Source: Thermoplasmatales archaeon E-plasma
Lineage (GTDB): Archaea; Thermoplasmatota; Thermoplasmata; Thermoplasmatales; Thermoplasmataceae
Assembly: GCA_000496135.1 (NCBI GenBank)
Contig: KI542674.1
Location: 62,001-126,000 of the forward strand
Length of the DNA stretch: 64,000 nt
Direction of reading: 5' to 3'
In this document: one piece after another, positions 50,084 to 59,609 of the stretch
Position numbering within the stretch: the first letter of the stretch is position 1
How the letters are laid out: each line of letters begins with the position of its first letter
Made by a program: the position numbers and the translations under genes
The notes under the pieces: generated by a model
Database searches by the model: none
What the model saw: only the letters and a program-made list of their open reading frames with translations
Told to the model about the DNA's origin: nothing

Positions 50084-50169
50084 GTTATTTATCCATTCAC
50101 AAATTTATTTTTAAAATAAGGTATTCTGATACAGTGAAAAAAATAATTAGTTATTCATATTAGAGTAAT

Positions 50170-52908
50170 ATGCAAACTACTTCTAATCGTCATAAAATTT
50201 TAATCGCAAATCCGGGGGCTGGGAAAACAGAAAGACTTTCAGAGGAAGTGGTTAAGTTAATAGGACTGGGTGTTCGACCAGAAAAAATACTATGTGTTAC
50301 TTTTACAGTTAAGGCCAGAACAGAGATGGAAGATAGAATCTCCAAAAAAATGTCTGAAAAAAATTACGCAGGTTCTCTTCCGGATATAGAAACTTTCCAC
50401 AGTTACTGTATCGGTTTGCTCAGACAATTCGATATGAACCCGGACATAATATCAGAGAGACTTGCTCGTTACTTTATAACAAAGTCCATTGTTTCCAGAG
50501 ATGTCACCACTGGAACGGAAGAATCGCTATACAGAGAAGTGAACAGCTATATTTTAACAACAGGTAAAGTGATAAATGCGATCAAACTGATAAAAAGTTT
50601 TGGTATACTTCCAGACGAGGTATCAGATTCAGAGTCTCTAAGTATTCTTTCAGAAATGTATGAAAATCAAGAGGGTTCAGTGAAAATATCATTAGAAGAA
50701 GCAAAGGCACTCCTTGATAAGTTTCTTCTGGTCTTTAGAGACTATGAAACTTACAAAAAAAACAGATTGCTTGATTATCAGGACATTCTCATTCTCGCAC
50801 GGGATATACTTAAAAAGATGAAATCTCCACCTTATGATCATATTCTTGTTGATGAAGTGCAGGATATCAGCGCTCTGGAAAGCCAGATTATAAAGCTTTC
50901 AGGGAAAAACATATTCGCGGTTGGAGATTCAAAGCAGGCCATATTCGGTTTTCAGGGAGGAAACGTTGAAAGTTTCAATGCCTTTAGAAACCATAGAGAC
51001 TTTGAAAAAGAAATCATGATGCACACTTTCAGACTTCCAGGCAATGTGGTAGATTATGTAATCTCTTTCTTCAGCAGATTGAACATTGAGCAGGATATTT
51101 CAGAGTTACAGGTAATGGAAAGCATGAAGGAGGGGATAGAAGGTGAAGTCAGAATTACTTTATCCGATAATCCGGAAGAAACTGCAGCTCTGGCTGTGAG
51201 AAACATTCTGAAAGCAATTTCAAATGATGAACGCATAGGAATAATTGTGAGAAGCAACTATCAGGCTCTTAAAGTAAGCGAGTTTATGAAAAACATGCAA
51301 ATCGACCATGGGTCAGGGTCGATTGTAACAACACTTGAAACAGAAAAAAGGGTCATTACAACCTTCATCATGGGAATTCTGTCCACAGAAAAAAATGATG
51401 TAATAAAGGCATTATATACAGAATATTCAGGAGTATCTTTACGTGATGCGATTAAAACAGTTGATACTATTCAATTCAAAAACGAATTTGATGAGTATTT
51501 ACCGGAACCATTTTCATCAATGAGAAGAAAATATTCAGAAAATATGGGAATGCTTCAGAAATTATTTACAGAATATATTATACCAAAGTCAATTGAGAAA
51601 GGAGGGAATTTTTTCCTGGCTGCAAAGGAGCTTTCCAATGCAATTCCTGAATTCTTCGAAAAGGTTAACGGAGGCAAACAGGATCTCATATCCTTCTTAA
51701 AACAGGAAAATTCAGACGAGAGTGTTGAAGACGAAATTGAGAAAAGAATAACGATAAGCACAGTTCATAAATCAAAGGGAAGGGAATTTGATCACGTTAT
51801 ATATGTCCCATCAAGAAAATCATGGGGGGATCCCAGTGGAATGGATCTTGTAATGAACAGCATACTGCGAACCAAGGAACAGCATTACGATCCTGATGAT
51901 CGGAAAGAGGAAGAAAACAGGATTGATTTTGTGGCTCTCACAAGAACCCGGAAAAGCCTATGGATCTTAACAAAGTCAAAAGAATCAGATAGATATAAAA
52001 TAGATGGTAAGTGCATTTTGACTAAGCTAGATTCGGAATCACCAGAATTTGAAACAATAAGTCGAAAAAAGATAAGCGAAAAAGATTCCGCGTCTCCCAT
52101 GGAAAATTTAGACAGGTGGCTCATGGAATTTATTCAAAAGAAGATAAACAGGTTGAAAAGGCTGAGCTTTTCCATGATAGGATCACTTGATGAATTACCA
52201 TCGTTCGTTTCCAGATATATCCTTGCGATTTCAGATTTTAGCACAGCACTTCAACTTGGTACAAATACTCATAAAATAATAGAAGATTTTCTTACAAACA
52301 ATGATATTCCCGGCCTTCTAAACAGTGATCTTGAAACAAAAAGCTGGAATAACTTTTTAAAATACTATGCAGATGTAAACAGTCTTACGGGTGTTAAATG
52401 GATTTTATCCGAAGGGACTGTTCAATGTAATGTCATGGATCTATTCCCTGACATTAAAACCGACCTGACAATCATGGGAAAAATAGATGCCGGATATACT
52501 TTTATGCAGGATGGAATAGAAAAAACCAGAATAGTGGACTTCAAGACAAGCAAAGAGGCGGGAGACCTTGATAAGTACTACGAACAGATATCCCTTTATT
52601 CTTATCTATACTCTTTGCAAAACCACATCCCGATTCAGAATATTGAGGGAGAGGTGGTAATGCTGAGCGTCCGGGAAGGGAAAATTTCAACAGGAAAGGT
52701 TGATTTGAAAGTCTATCAGGCGAATTCTCTAATGCTAGAGAGGGCGATTGAAGCAGTTAAAAAGAGAATTCAAATGTTCGTAAATATACAAAATAATCCT
52801 GAAATGCTCTATGAAATGATCCTAAAGGCAAAGGAGAAATATACCCCGTCAGAAATATTCAAGCAGGTACAAAAAGAACTTTCACTTGAGCTTAAAGGTG
52901 TAGCATAA
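50170..52908 (+). CDS. UvrD/RecB-family helicase fused to PD-(D/E)XK nuclease
   Basis: 912 residues. The SF1 helicase has NPGAGKTERL (Walker A, 14-23), CVTFTVKARTEMEDRI (motif Ia), HILVDEVQDIS (Walker B, near 228), VGDSKQAIFGFQGG (motif III), ISTVHKSKGREFDHVI (motif V) and VALTRTRKSLWI (motif VI). The C-terminal nuclease shows GKIDAGYTF (Asp), IVDFKTSKE (Asp790-x-Lys792) and EQISLYSYLY, as in RecB/AddA. It would unwind and resect broken DNA. No AddB/RecC-like partner gene is beside it and no Fe-S Cys set is visible, so it may act alone or with proteins encoded elsewhere. Single-gene transcription unit. Confidence 0.9.
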   Translation: MQTTSNRHKILIANPGAGKTERLSEEVVKLIGLGVRPEKILCVTFTVKARTEMEDRISKKMSEKNYAGSLPDIETFHSYCIGLLRQFDMNPDIISERLARYFITKSIVSRDVTTGTEESLYREVNSYILTTGKVINAIKLIKSFGILPDEVSDSESLSILSEMYENQEGSVKISLEEAKALLDKFLLVFRDYETYKKNRLLDYQDILILARDILKKMKSPPYDHILVDEVQDISALESQIIKLSGKNIFAVGDSKQAIFGFQGGNVESFNAFRNHRDFEKEIMMHTFRLPGNVVDYVISFFSRLNIEQDISELQVMESMKEGIEGEVRITLSDNPEETAALAVRNILKAISNDERIGIIVRSNYQALKVSEFMKNMQIDHGSGSIVTTLETEKRVITTFIMGILSTEKNDVIKALYTEYSGVSLRDAIKTVDTIQFKNEFDEYLPEPFSSMRRKYSENMGMLQKLFTEYIIPKSIEKGGNFFLAAKELSNAIPEFFEKVNGGKQDLISFLKQENSDESVEDEIEKRITISTVHKSKGREFDHVIYVPSRKSWGDPSGMDLVMNSILRTKEQHYDPDDRKEEENRIDFVALTRTRKSLWILTKSKESDRYKIDGKCILTKLDSESPEFETISRKKISEKDSASPMENLDRWLMEFIQKKINRLKRLSFSMIGSLDELPSFVSRYILAISDFSTALQLGTNTHKIIEDFLTNNDIPGLLNSDLETKSWNNFLKYYADVNSLTGVKWILSEGTVQCNVMDLFPDIKTDLTIMGKIDAGYTFMQDGIEKTRIVDFKTSKEAGDLDKYYEQISLYSYLYSLQNHIPIQNIEGEVVMLSVREGKISTGKVDLKVYQANSLMLERAIEAVKKRIQMFVNIQNNPEMLYEMILKAKEKYTPSEIFKQVQKELSLELKGVA

Positions 52909-53535
52909 CTACTGCTGCTCCGTCTTTTTAATGGCGTTTCTCATCAATATGGCATATACTGCAAAGAAAACAATAATTGCAGGAATAAGACCAATGTTAA
53001 ATGTAGGCAAGATGAGAATTGCTATATAGGAAAGATAACCAAGTATGAATGCCACTAATGCAATCAGGAAGATTGTCCTTGTGAATCTGCCCAATTCATT
53101 CTCCATGTCCTCAATATCATAACCACCCGTTGATGACATTTTTCCGATAAATGATGCAGATTCAAAGTTGGAAAGCATTACTACGGAAAATTCAGCTATG
53201 GGAAATATAAGAGCAATAAAAACCGTATCTGCATTATTAAACGCATATAGGGCGGTCAGATGTGAACCTATGTATCCGCGTGAAAGAACTATGGGGATGA
53301 ATGGCAGAAGAATTGCTATGAATTTAAACCTGTTTTTTGGTTCTATTCCACTTGATCTATGGCTATTAGCCAATAGGATTCCTATGAAAAAAACAATCAG
53401 TGAAAAAATAACGAATATATATGCTATGAACGTGGTTGAAATGAGAAATATCAACATAGAATAAATCAGGAACAGGACAAGGCCTATTGTAAATGAGAGA
53501 TGATATCTCAGATTACCACCCCGCAAGCATGGCAA
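52909..53535 (-). CDS. Membrane protein closing the MoxR-DUF58 operon
   Basis: Up to 208 residues; the ATG at 53535 lies 23 bases inside the DUF58 gene and a TTG three codons later is an alternative. About six helices in three pairs; a polar loop EIRKDP-like segment is absent, but FESASFIGKMSSTGGYDIEDMENELGRF near residue 125-150 is a cytosolic loop with acidic residues. The overlap makes co-translation with the DUF58 protein likely. I do not know the family; proteins of this kind often end MoxR-DUF58 clusters. Confidence 0.6.
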   Translation of the reverse strand: MPCLRGGNLRYHLSFTIGLVLFLIYSMLIFLISTTFIAYIFVIFSLIVFFIGILLANSHRSSGIEPKNRFKFIAILLPFIPIVLSRGYIGSHLTALYAFNNADTVFIALIFPIAEFSVVMLSNFESASFIGKMSSTGGYDIEDMENELGRFTRTIFLIALVAFILGYLSYIAILILPTFNIGLIPAIIVFFAVYAILMRNAIKKTEQQ

Positions 53536-54823
53536 GCCTTGAAGCTGCTATACCTATACTTTCCTGTGCCGGTTCCCACGAAATTATTGAACACCTGGAT
53601 GGAAATACCTTGTAAATTTCACTCTTTGCATCTTTGATTATCTTCCTCTGGAATAGAGCTGATAGATCCTCTCTTCTGAATTTTGCAGATATACCCTGAG
53701 TTAAAATATCCATGAGAGTCACCCTGGCACCGGCAGAAATTAAGGCAGATGCAAACTCAGCAATGGATGGGTAATTTGTGCTGTTCAGACTGGTAATAAA
53801 CATTACCTGAGGTAACGTTTCAGCTATGATATGCGAAAGTGCCTTATCCGGCTTATATTTTATATTCTTACCCTTAACAGCTTCCACCCGAATCAAAATT
53901 CTCTGGAGTTTGTTATATGTATCTCCACCGGATGATGGCTGGATGTATGGAGCTTTTGCTTCAGTGAATGCCCTTGTCTCCCAAAAACCAACGTTTGACC
54001 CCTTTGATGTCAGATATTTTGCACCTGATAGAATCAACGGAATGGAATATTCAAGTGGATTCTGGCTAGTGGTTCCCATGAGCATGTTATTCCCCCGGTC
54101 CAGGATAAAAATAAAAGTTTTCATGCCCTCTCTTTCGTAAATATTAACGAGTAGCTTTTCCTGGGAATTTCTCCTTGCAGTGGCCTTCCAGTTTATGGTT
54201 TTATAAGGATCACCGGGAATGTAATCCCTTATTGATTCAAAGTCTGTTGAAGGCGGTCCTAGTCTGGAAATCGCAATTCGAGGTTTAATAACCTTACTTC
54301 TGAATTGAAACTGTGATTTCTTTAACATTGAAATTGCCGGGATAACCTCAATGCTTCTTGACGTTTTCACAGTTACTTTCTTTTTTCTTACCATGCCTAT
54401 AACAGGTATATATGTAATATCGGAATCTGTAAGATCAAATATTCCTCTTCTTGTTGCCCTGATCTTATATGTAACTTCTTTTGATCTCTCCTTTATACTT
54501 TTGAACATGAGGCATACGTTTGAACCTTCCACTATCTCCATTTCTTTGAACGTAGGAAGGGATATGTTGAAGAGTCCAAACCCACCGGTTGATTTTATTT
54601 TAACCCGAAAAAGGGCCTCGTCTCCAACCTTCATTCTGCTTGGTATATCAAATGTGAGTGAAATGTCCTCATCTTTTACAGTATAAATTATAATAAATAC
54701 AAAGATTATTGGAAAGAATATGCCCAGAATAATGGTCTTTTCAGTGGCTAAAAGTGCAAATATGGCAACGAATCCAGCCAATAGAACTATTGTGATAAGC
54801 TGCTTGCTCCATTCTTTTATCAA
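53513..54823 (-). CDS. DUF58-domain protein
   Basis: 436 residues. Two N-terminal helices (~10-50) are followed by an external-type beta domain (~55-180, DIPSRMKVGDEALFRVKIKS) and the DUF58 signature DFESIRDYIPGDPYKTINWKATAR at ~195-218. A von Willebrand A-like domain follows with FIFILDRGNNMLMGT (metal-binding DxGxxM-like). DUF58 proteins work with MoxR ATPases, thought to act as chaperones that load metal or assemble complexes. It lies six bases after... its own MoxR gene upstream on the minus strand. The function of this copy is unknown. Confidence 0.9.
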   Translation of the reverse strand: MIKEWSKQLITIVLLAGFVAIFALLATEKTIILGIFFPIIFVFIIIYTVKDEDISLTFDIPSRMKVGDEALFRVKIKSTGGFGLFNISLPTFKEMEIVEGSNVCLMFKSIKERSKEVTYKIRATRRGIFDLTDSDITYIPVIGMVRKKKVTVKTSRSIEVIPAISMLKKSQFQFRSKVIKPRIAISRLGPPSTDFESIRDYIPGDPYKTINWKATARRNSQEKLLVNIYEREGMKTFIFILDRGNNMLMGTTSQNPLEYSIPLILSGAKYLTSKGSNVGFWETRAFTEAKAPYIQPSSGGDTYNKLQRILIRVEAVKGKNIKYKPDKALSHIIAETLPQVMFITSLNSTNYPSIAEFASALISAGARVTLMDILTQGISAKFRREDLSALFQRKIIKDAKSEIYKVFPSRCSIISWEPAQESIGIAASRLAMLAGW

Positions 54824-54829
54824 ATAGGA

Positions 54830-55798
54830 TCACTTAGGTACAGGTTCTCTTTTCATGAAATCTTCTATTATCCTAGATGCCGGAATATCCTCCATTACCT
54901 GATCCGGTTTAAGAACGATTCTGTGTGAAAGACATTCCTTTGCAAGAAGCTTCACATCGTCCGGTATGACAAAATCTCTCCCATCTAATAGCGCCATTGC
55001 TCTTGAAATTCTTAAAAGTGAAATTAATCCTCTTGGACTGGGCCCGGCAAGAACTCTTGGGTCCTTTCTGATCTCTCCAAAACTAGAAATGTAAGTGATT
55101 ACCTTATCATCAACACCGATTAGCTTTTCAACAAGATTCTGAATCTCAATTAATGATTCTGGCGAGAATATTTCCTCAGCCTTAGAGCTTGGATCATCGT
55201 TTGTCCATGATATTCTTCTCTTCAAGATTTGAGAGTCGTCTGTGGGGTATCCAAAAGACAATCTCATCATAAATCTATCCATCTGTGCCTCCGGAAGAGG
55301 ATATGTTCCCTCAAATTCAATAGGATTCTGAGTCGCGATGACGATAAAAGGTTTAGGCAACGGTATGGTTTCCCCCTCTATTGTCACCTGTTTCTCCTCC
55401 ATTGCTTCAAGAAGTGCTGATTGTGTTTTAGGTGGTGCTCTGTTTATTTCATCTGCCAGAAGCAAATTACAAAATATTGGCCCCTTTACAAGTTCAAATT
55501 CACCCTTAGCTGGTCTATAAACCTTTGTTCCCAGAATATCGCTGGGCAAAAGATCAGGGGTGAACTGAATTCTCTTGTAAGATATGCCTAATATCCTTGA
55601 TATTAATTTTGCCACAAAGGTCTTCCCTATTCCTGGATTATCTTCAAGGAGAACATGACCAGAGGCAAGCACAGATGATACAATTTTTGAAATTATCTCT
55701 CTGTCTCCAACATAATATTTCTGTATTTCATCCATCATCCTTTCCAACTGTTCATCGGCCTTATGTATAGCCTCATTACTTTCATTGTTTTTCTGCAT
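54830..55798 (-). CDS. MoxR-family AAA+ ATPase
   Basis: 322 residues from ATG 55798, which has AGGTGAT four bases upstream; a GTG at 55807 and an ATG at 55804 are also in frame. LLEDNPGIGKTFVAKLISR is Walker A, NLLLADEINRAPPKTQSALLEAMEE is Walker B with the MoxR signature, and FIVIATQNPIEFEGTYPLPEAQMDRF is sensor 1 and the arginine finger region. GPSPRGLISLLR is sensor 2. It is the ATPase of a MoxR-DUF58 chaperone pair and is bracketed by the membrane gene (overlap) and DUF58 (six bases). Confidence 0.95.
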   Translation of the reverse strand: MQKNNESNEAIHKADEQLERMMDEIQKYYVGDREIISKIVSSVLASGHVLLEDNPGIGKTFVAKLISRILGISYKRIQFTPDLLPSDILGTKVYRPAKGEFELVKGPIFCNLLLADEINRAPPKTQSALLEAMEEKQVTIEGETIPLPKPFIVIATQNPIEFEGTYPLPEAQMDRFMMRLSFGYPTDDSQILKRRISWTNDDPSSKAEEIFSPESLIEIQNLVEKLIGVDDKVITYISSFGEIRKDPRVLAGPSPRGLISLLRISRAMALLDGRDFVIPDDVKLLAKECLSHRIVLKPDQVMEDIPASRIIEDFMKREPVPK

Positions 55799-56909
55799 TT
55801 TCATCACCTATGCTCCTTTTTATAGTTAAAATCATGGCTCTTACAAGCAAATTCCTTTGTTTTATCTCGTTCCGTATAATTGCATTCCTACTTGTAATTC
55901 CATAACCGTTCAAATTTCTGTTTTTATAGTTAAGTATGCCCTTTAAGTATTCCTCTACTTTCATTTCGGAATTGTTGAGCTTCGTAAGATAGGAAGTAAT
56001 TGATAATATTAATTTATCTTTCCTTCCCGTTGCAACGAACTCATCAATTGCTTTGGACATATAATCAACCCCGATATCACTTATAACATTGTCGCGTTTC
56101 TTGAATTTTTCATAGAACCCCAGTTGCGAATATACAATATTTTCCGCTGCTGCCTTGTATGTACTCCAAATTCCTGCGACTACTGCAATTACGATGAGGA
56201 AGAGCAGAATAATTAAGATATCAGAATTCTCCGAAGCCGGTTTAGGAACTGCTATAATTCCCTGAAAGAAACCGAGGATAAATGCGGCAATATCCCATTT
56301 AATATACCTGGAGGATATGTATTCCCCCATATTTCTGTTAAAACTATTAGAAGAGTTGGATAAAATTGGAAAGAATGAGAAGATAAGGCTCGCAATTGCA
56401 AGATAGAGGAAAGAAGGGTAAAGTACAACGAGATCTAAACTGGCATAGGAATAATAATAAGAAAATAAAGAAACTGATAAAAATAGAAAAAATGTTGCGA
56501 TTTTCTTTAAAAATTCTGATATGAACGGCGTGGATTCCAGCAAATCATTCTGATTTGCAAGCATTAGCATGAGAGGCCACAATGTAAGAATGAAAAATGG
56601 AAACAGAGAATAAGCAGGGTCCAACGCAGAAACAAAAAGATAGGCGTATGCCAGCAAAATAAATTCAATTACAAAGGCAAAAGCTGCATAGGCCAGAAAT
56701 AATTTTACAATCCTTGAAATTAATCCAAAACCCAACATACCGAGAATGATTCCAAAATATCTAATTCCAAGGAGTGCGATAAATGCTATGGCTATGTAAG
56801 TAAACAATGTCAAACCATTGAATTGTGAAAGGATTGCTATAACGATCAGTATTAAGATCGAAACACCATACCTGGTGTTTATTGGTTTTAGATTTACCGT
56901 ATCATTCAT
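55782..56909 (-). CDS. Membrane protein of the MoxR-DUF58 operon
   Basis: 375 residues. About eight to ten helices fill residues 15-270, rich in Phe, Leu and Ile. A cytosolic C-terminal tail of about 100 residues (YEKFKKRDNVISDIGVDYMSKAIDEFVATGRKDKLILSIT) is charged and helical. ATGs overlap: its start shares four bases with the stop of the DUF4129-like gene upstream and its end overlaps the MoxR gene. I do not recognise a named domain. The tight coupling argues that it is a fixed part of the complex. Confidence 0.7.
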   Translation of the reverse strand: MNDTVNLKPINTRYGVSILILIVIAILSQFNGLTLFTYIAIAFIALLGIRYFGIILGMLGFGLISRIVKLFLAYAAFAFVIEFILLAYAYLFVSALDPAYSLFPFFILTLWPLMLMLANQNDLLESTPFISEFLKKIATFFLFLSVSLFSYYYSYASLDLVVLYPSFLYLAIASLIFSFFPILSNSSNSFNRNMGEYISSRYIKWDIAAFILGFFQGIIAVPKPASENSDILIILLFLIVIAVVAGIWSTYKAAAENIVYSQLGFYEKFKKRDNVISDIGVDYMSKAIDEFVATGRKDKLILSITSYLTKLNNSEMKVEEYLKGILNYKNRNLNGYGITSRNAIIRNEIKQRNLLVRAMILTIKRSIGDENAEKQ

Positions 56910-58117
56910 GAATTATCTCCGCAGGTGAATATCTTTGGTTTATAAATACCGCGCATAAGTCCTCTCAAAAAAGCCTCATAAACCTTCCTGTCTGCTTCCT
57001 TTGCCCCGTAAAAAATCTTCTCAAATGCGGAGAGCGCGATTTTAAATTCATCTTTCTGCCTTAAAATTTTCTTAAGGTTTTCATCATTTTTAATTATTTC
57101 CCGGAATGTCATGGATTGATTTTCCTGGCTGAGATAGTCTTTCATATTAAGTCTAAAAACATCCTTGATATCATCATTATATTGTACACCACGAATCAGT
57201 TTTCTATCAGTCTGCATTGAGTGTTTAGCAGAAAGCTCTGTGCACCCCTTTTTCAAACTTATGTAGGTATGGTCACCATCAGTTTTTACAATCTCTGCAC
57301 CATTTATTTCCATTTTTGTTTCCTGGTCAGTAGCAATACCCAATGGCGAATTCAATGCCCATGAAAGTGGCAGGTCCTCAGCTATCATAGGCCTTATTAT
57401 ACCTTTTCCCCCCCAACCGGTCATCATAGTTTCATGTTGATTGAAATAGTATGGTTCAAATGGTTTATCTTCCTGCTTATTCGTTAAATTCTCCTCTTCC
57501 CGTTGAGGTTCCACATATAAATCAGATAAAGAGTAGTCCTGATCTCCATACTTAATCTTTGGGACTTTTGCAGTCCTTTCAAAAAATCCTCCTCTCTTGA
57601 CTCTTAAGATCAGCCATACTGCCATAACAAATGCAAGTATCCCTACAATAATCAAAATAATAAATTCATTAATAATTATCGGGTTTATTGGATTGCTGCT
57701 TGTAGATTTTTGTCCAGCTCCTGAGTTTGATCCACCAGTTTTATTCCTTGGAGGCAGCTTATTTGTATGTGGGCTGCCAAATATGTTCAGATTAAAATTT
57801 GGTAGCTGAAAATGAATAAAAGGAATATTGAATGTTGGTAAATTAGGGATAGGTAGAGACCCAAAATTAAGGCTTGGAAGATTGAAATTAAAGTTCAGAT
57901 TTGGAAAATTGAAAATGTTACCGGTGCCTGGACCGCCTGTACCTGATATTCCATTTCCAGAGCCTGTTCCAGAACTTGTAGATCCGGGTCCGCTTGTCGG
58001 ACCATTGAGTCCGGATTGAATTGGCTGAAGATTGTTGATAGATGAAATGAGAATCCAAGAAGCTACTATTACGACGACCATTGTAATAGCGATAGCCTTT
58101 TTTGATCTTGAAACCAT
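56906..58117 (-). CDS. DUF4129-like membrane protein with Asn/Phe/Pro-rich external segment
   Basis: 403 residues. Helix one (residues ~7-27) is a signal anchor after MVSRSKK. Residues ~35-75 are Gly/Ser/Thr/Pro linker. Residues ~67-125 form a low-complexity segment dominated by Asn, Phe, Leu, Ile and Pro. A second helix (~150-172) leads to a cytosolic part whose end (MTFREIIKNDENLKK, then FEKIFYGAKEADRKVYEAF) matches the DUF4129 pattern. DUF4129 proteins belong with MoxR-DUF58 and transglutaminase genes. First gene of the five-gene unit. Confidence 0.7.
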   Translation of the reverse strand: MVSRSKKAIAITMVVVIVASWILISSINNLQPIQSGLNGPTSGPGSTSSGTGSGNGISGTGGPGTGNIFNFPNLNFNFNLPSLNFGSLPIPNLPTFNIPFIHFQLPNFNLNIFGSPHTNKLPPRNKTGGSNSGAGQKSTSSNPINPIIINEFIILIIVGILAFVMAVWLILRVKRGGFFERTAKVPKIKYGDQDYSLSDLYVEPQREEENLTNKQEDKPFEPYYFNQHETMMTGWGGKGIIRPMIAEDLPLSWALNSPLGIATDQETKMEINGAEIVKTDGDHTYISLKKGCTELSAKHSMQTDRKLIRGVQYNDDIKDVFRLNMKDYLSQENQSMTFREIIKNDENLKKILRQKDEFKIALSAFEKIFYGAKEADRKVYEAFLRGLMRGIYKPKIFTCGDNS

Positions 58118-58445
58118 TAGTGTATATAAAAAAACATGTTATTAATTTTAACCATCATCATAATCAGACCATATACCAATGTAGTGAAATTTTCTCCCAA
58201 GTTTTCCCGTGGACTTAAAAATTAAAAAAATAGTTAATGCCTTTTTCATGATTCATTTTTACCTGTGTTTGCCTTAAAGATGATAATCTGATGTTCATAC
58301 AATAATTTTTAAACATTCGCATTCTATTCCTATGTTTTTGAAAAATTACTTTTCCTCTCGATTTAATTAAATGATCCATAGGTATGAAATCATATTTGAA
58401 ATAAGATGAAATAATTAATATTAGCCAATTGCATAGCCATTACAT
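58118..58445. other. Divergent promoter gap of 328 bases
   Basis: AT-rich, no open frame. A minus-strand tatataa-type box (58123-58129) is very close to the start of the DUF4129-like gene, and a plus-strand aataattaatatta (about 58408-58421) precedes the zinc-ribbon gene by 25-38 bases. Nothing else recognisable was found in the centre. Confidence 0.4.
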
Positions 58446-59087
58446 ATGCCAATTTATGATTCCGATGAACATGAATTATTAACCGAAGAATCTGTATTAA
58501 CAAGAGACGATGCATCCATTGAAAACGGTATTCTTTATTTGACTGATAAAAAACTCATATATGAAAAGAAAGGAAGTCGAAAGCTTCTAAGCGCAGAGCC
58601 GTCCAAAATATATCTGATGGTACCTGTATATAACATTGAGAATGTTTCATCTGCAGTTCCCGTGGTGAAATTATTCACAAAGAAGAGGATCAGAGTTGAG
58701 TTCAGAGAAGGTTCCGATCTAAAATACGTTGAGTTCTCCGTAAAAAAACCTAAAATTTGGGTTGAGGAAATTAAGAAATGGTCTGCCAGTGCTAAAATGT
58801 CTTATATGGAATCAATTAGAAGACAGGATGAAGAACAGTTCAGGAGAGACCTGGAACTTACAAAGGCGAAGTCACCAAGAAATAATATCAATATGATTAA
58901 TCTCGGAACACCCAGAAAAGGCGAACCGGGATATGTGAAAAATGAATTCAATAATCAGGATACAAAAGACGTTGTTCCTGTAAGCAAGAATTTGCCTGAG
59001 AACTCAGTATCTGTTTGTCCGGAATGCGGGGCATCTGTTGACAAGAATTCAAAATTTTGTAAAAACTGTGGTGCAAAGCTAAAGTAA
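58446..59087 (+). CDS. PH-like domain protein with C-terminal zinc ribbon
   Basis: 213 residues. Residues ~8-115 look like a bacterial/archaeal PH (GRAM-like) domain: SIENGILYLTDKKLIYEKKG, then strands to FSVKKPKIWVEEIKKW, a C-terminal helix. A charged, helical linker (~115-150) with QDEEQFRRDLELTKAK and a disordered Asn-rich stretch lead to CPECGASVDKNSKFCKNCGAKL, a double CxxC zinc ribbon. Proteins of this build bind membranes or other proteins and are common in archaea without known function. Single gene with its own promoter. Confidence 0.72.
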   Translation: MPIYDSDEHELLTEESVLTRDDASIENGILYLTDKKLIYEKKGSRKLLSAEPSKIYLMVPVYNIENVSSAVPVVKLFTKKRIRVEFREGSDLKYVEFSVKKPKIWVEEIKKWSASAKMSYMESIRRQDEEQFRRDLELTKAKSPRNNINMINLGTPRKGEPGYVKNEFNNQDTKDVVPVSKNLPENSVSVCPECGASVDKNSKFCKNCGAKLK

Positions 59088-59207
59088 TTTTGAGTCTGTT
59101 TATTTGCACTTATTTATGTATGCTAAAATATCTGTAAAAGAGCAGGTTTTATGATGTTTTCAGAGTATATTATAAAAGTTTAAATATGACACAGATTATC
59201 ATGTAGC

Positions 59208-59549
59208 ATGGAAACAATGGCTGATGGTAACATTATTAGATCACTAAACAGAAGTGAACTAAGGAGAAAGGTTCTATTCTACCTCTACTCCATATACCCA
59301 TACAGATCATACCTTTCCGAGATTTCAAGGGCTATTAAGTCCGACCCTTCAAATGTAAAAGGTTGCCTGGAAGGATTGGGAATCAGGTATACAAAAGAAG
59401 AATCTCTGGTTGGTTTAGGGCTGGTAACAATTGAGGAAAGCAAAAAAGGTTTCAGATATTTTAAGATTAACAAAGATTGTATTGATGATATAAAAGGAAT
59501 TAAAACTGTATTTTCTCAAAAGAAAGTTTTAGCTGTTGAAATTGGATGA
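59208..59549 (+). CDS. Small winged-helix transcription-regulator-like protein
   Basis: 113 residues, or 110 from a second ATG at 59217. LNRSELRRKVLFYLYSIYPYRSYLSEISRAIKSDPSNVKGCLEGLG is a winged-helix N terminus: three helices with DPSNVKGCLEGLG as the recognition helix. GLVTIEESKKGFRYFKINKD is the wing. No ligand domain. It resembles a family of small HTH proteins of haloarchaea and Thermoplasmatales. A TATA-like attataaaag (59169-59178) is about 30-40 bases upstream. Target genes unknown. Confidence 0.7.
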   Translation: METMADGNIIRSLNRSELRRKVLFYLYSIYPYRSYLSEISRAIKSDPSNVKGCLEGLGIRYTKEESLVGLGLVTIEESKKGFRYFKINKDCIDDIKGIKTVFSQKKVLAVEIG

Positions 59550-59570
59550 TGAAAGCTTTCTTTCTTCATC
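59548..59570 (+). terminator. Hairpin just past the winged-helix gene
   Basis: GATGAA (59548-59553) pairs with TTCATC (59565-59570) over an 11-base loop, overlapping the stop codon. It is weak, and termination is a guess. Confidence 0.25.
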
Positions 59571-59609
59571 CTACAAAATACTAATTTATAATGGTTATGC
59601 CAATATGTA

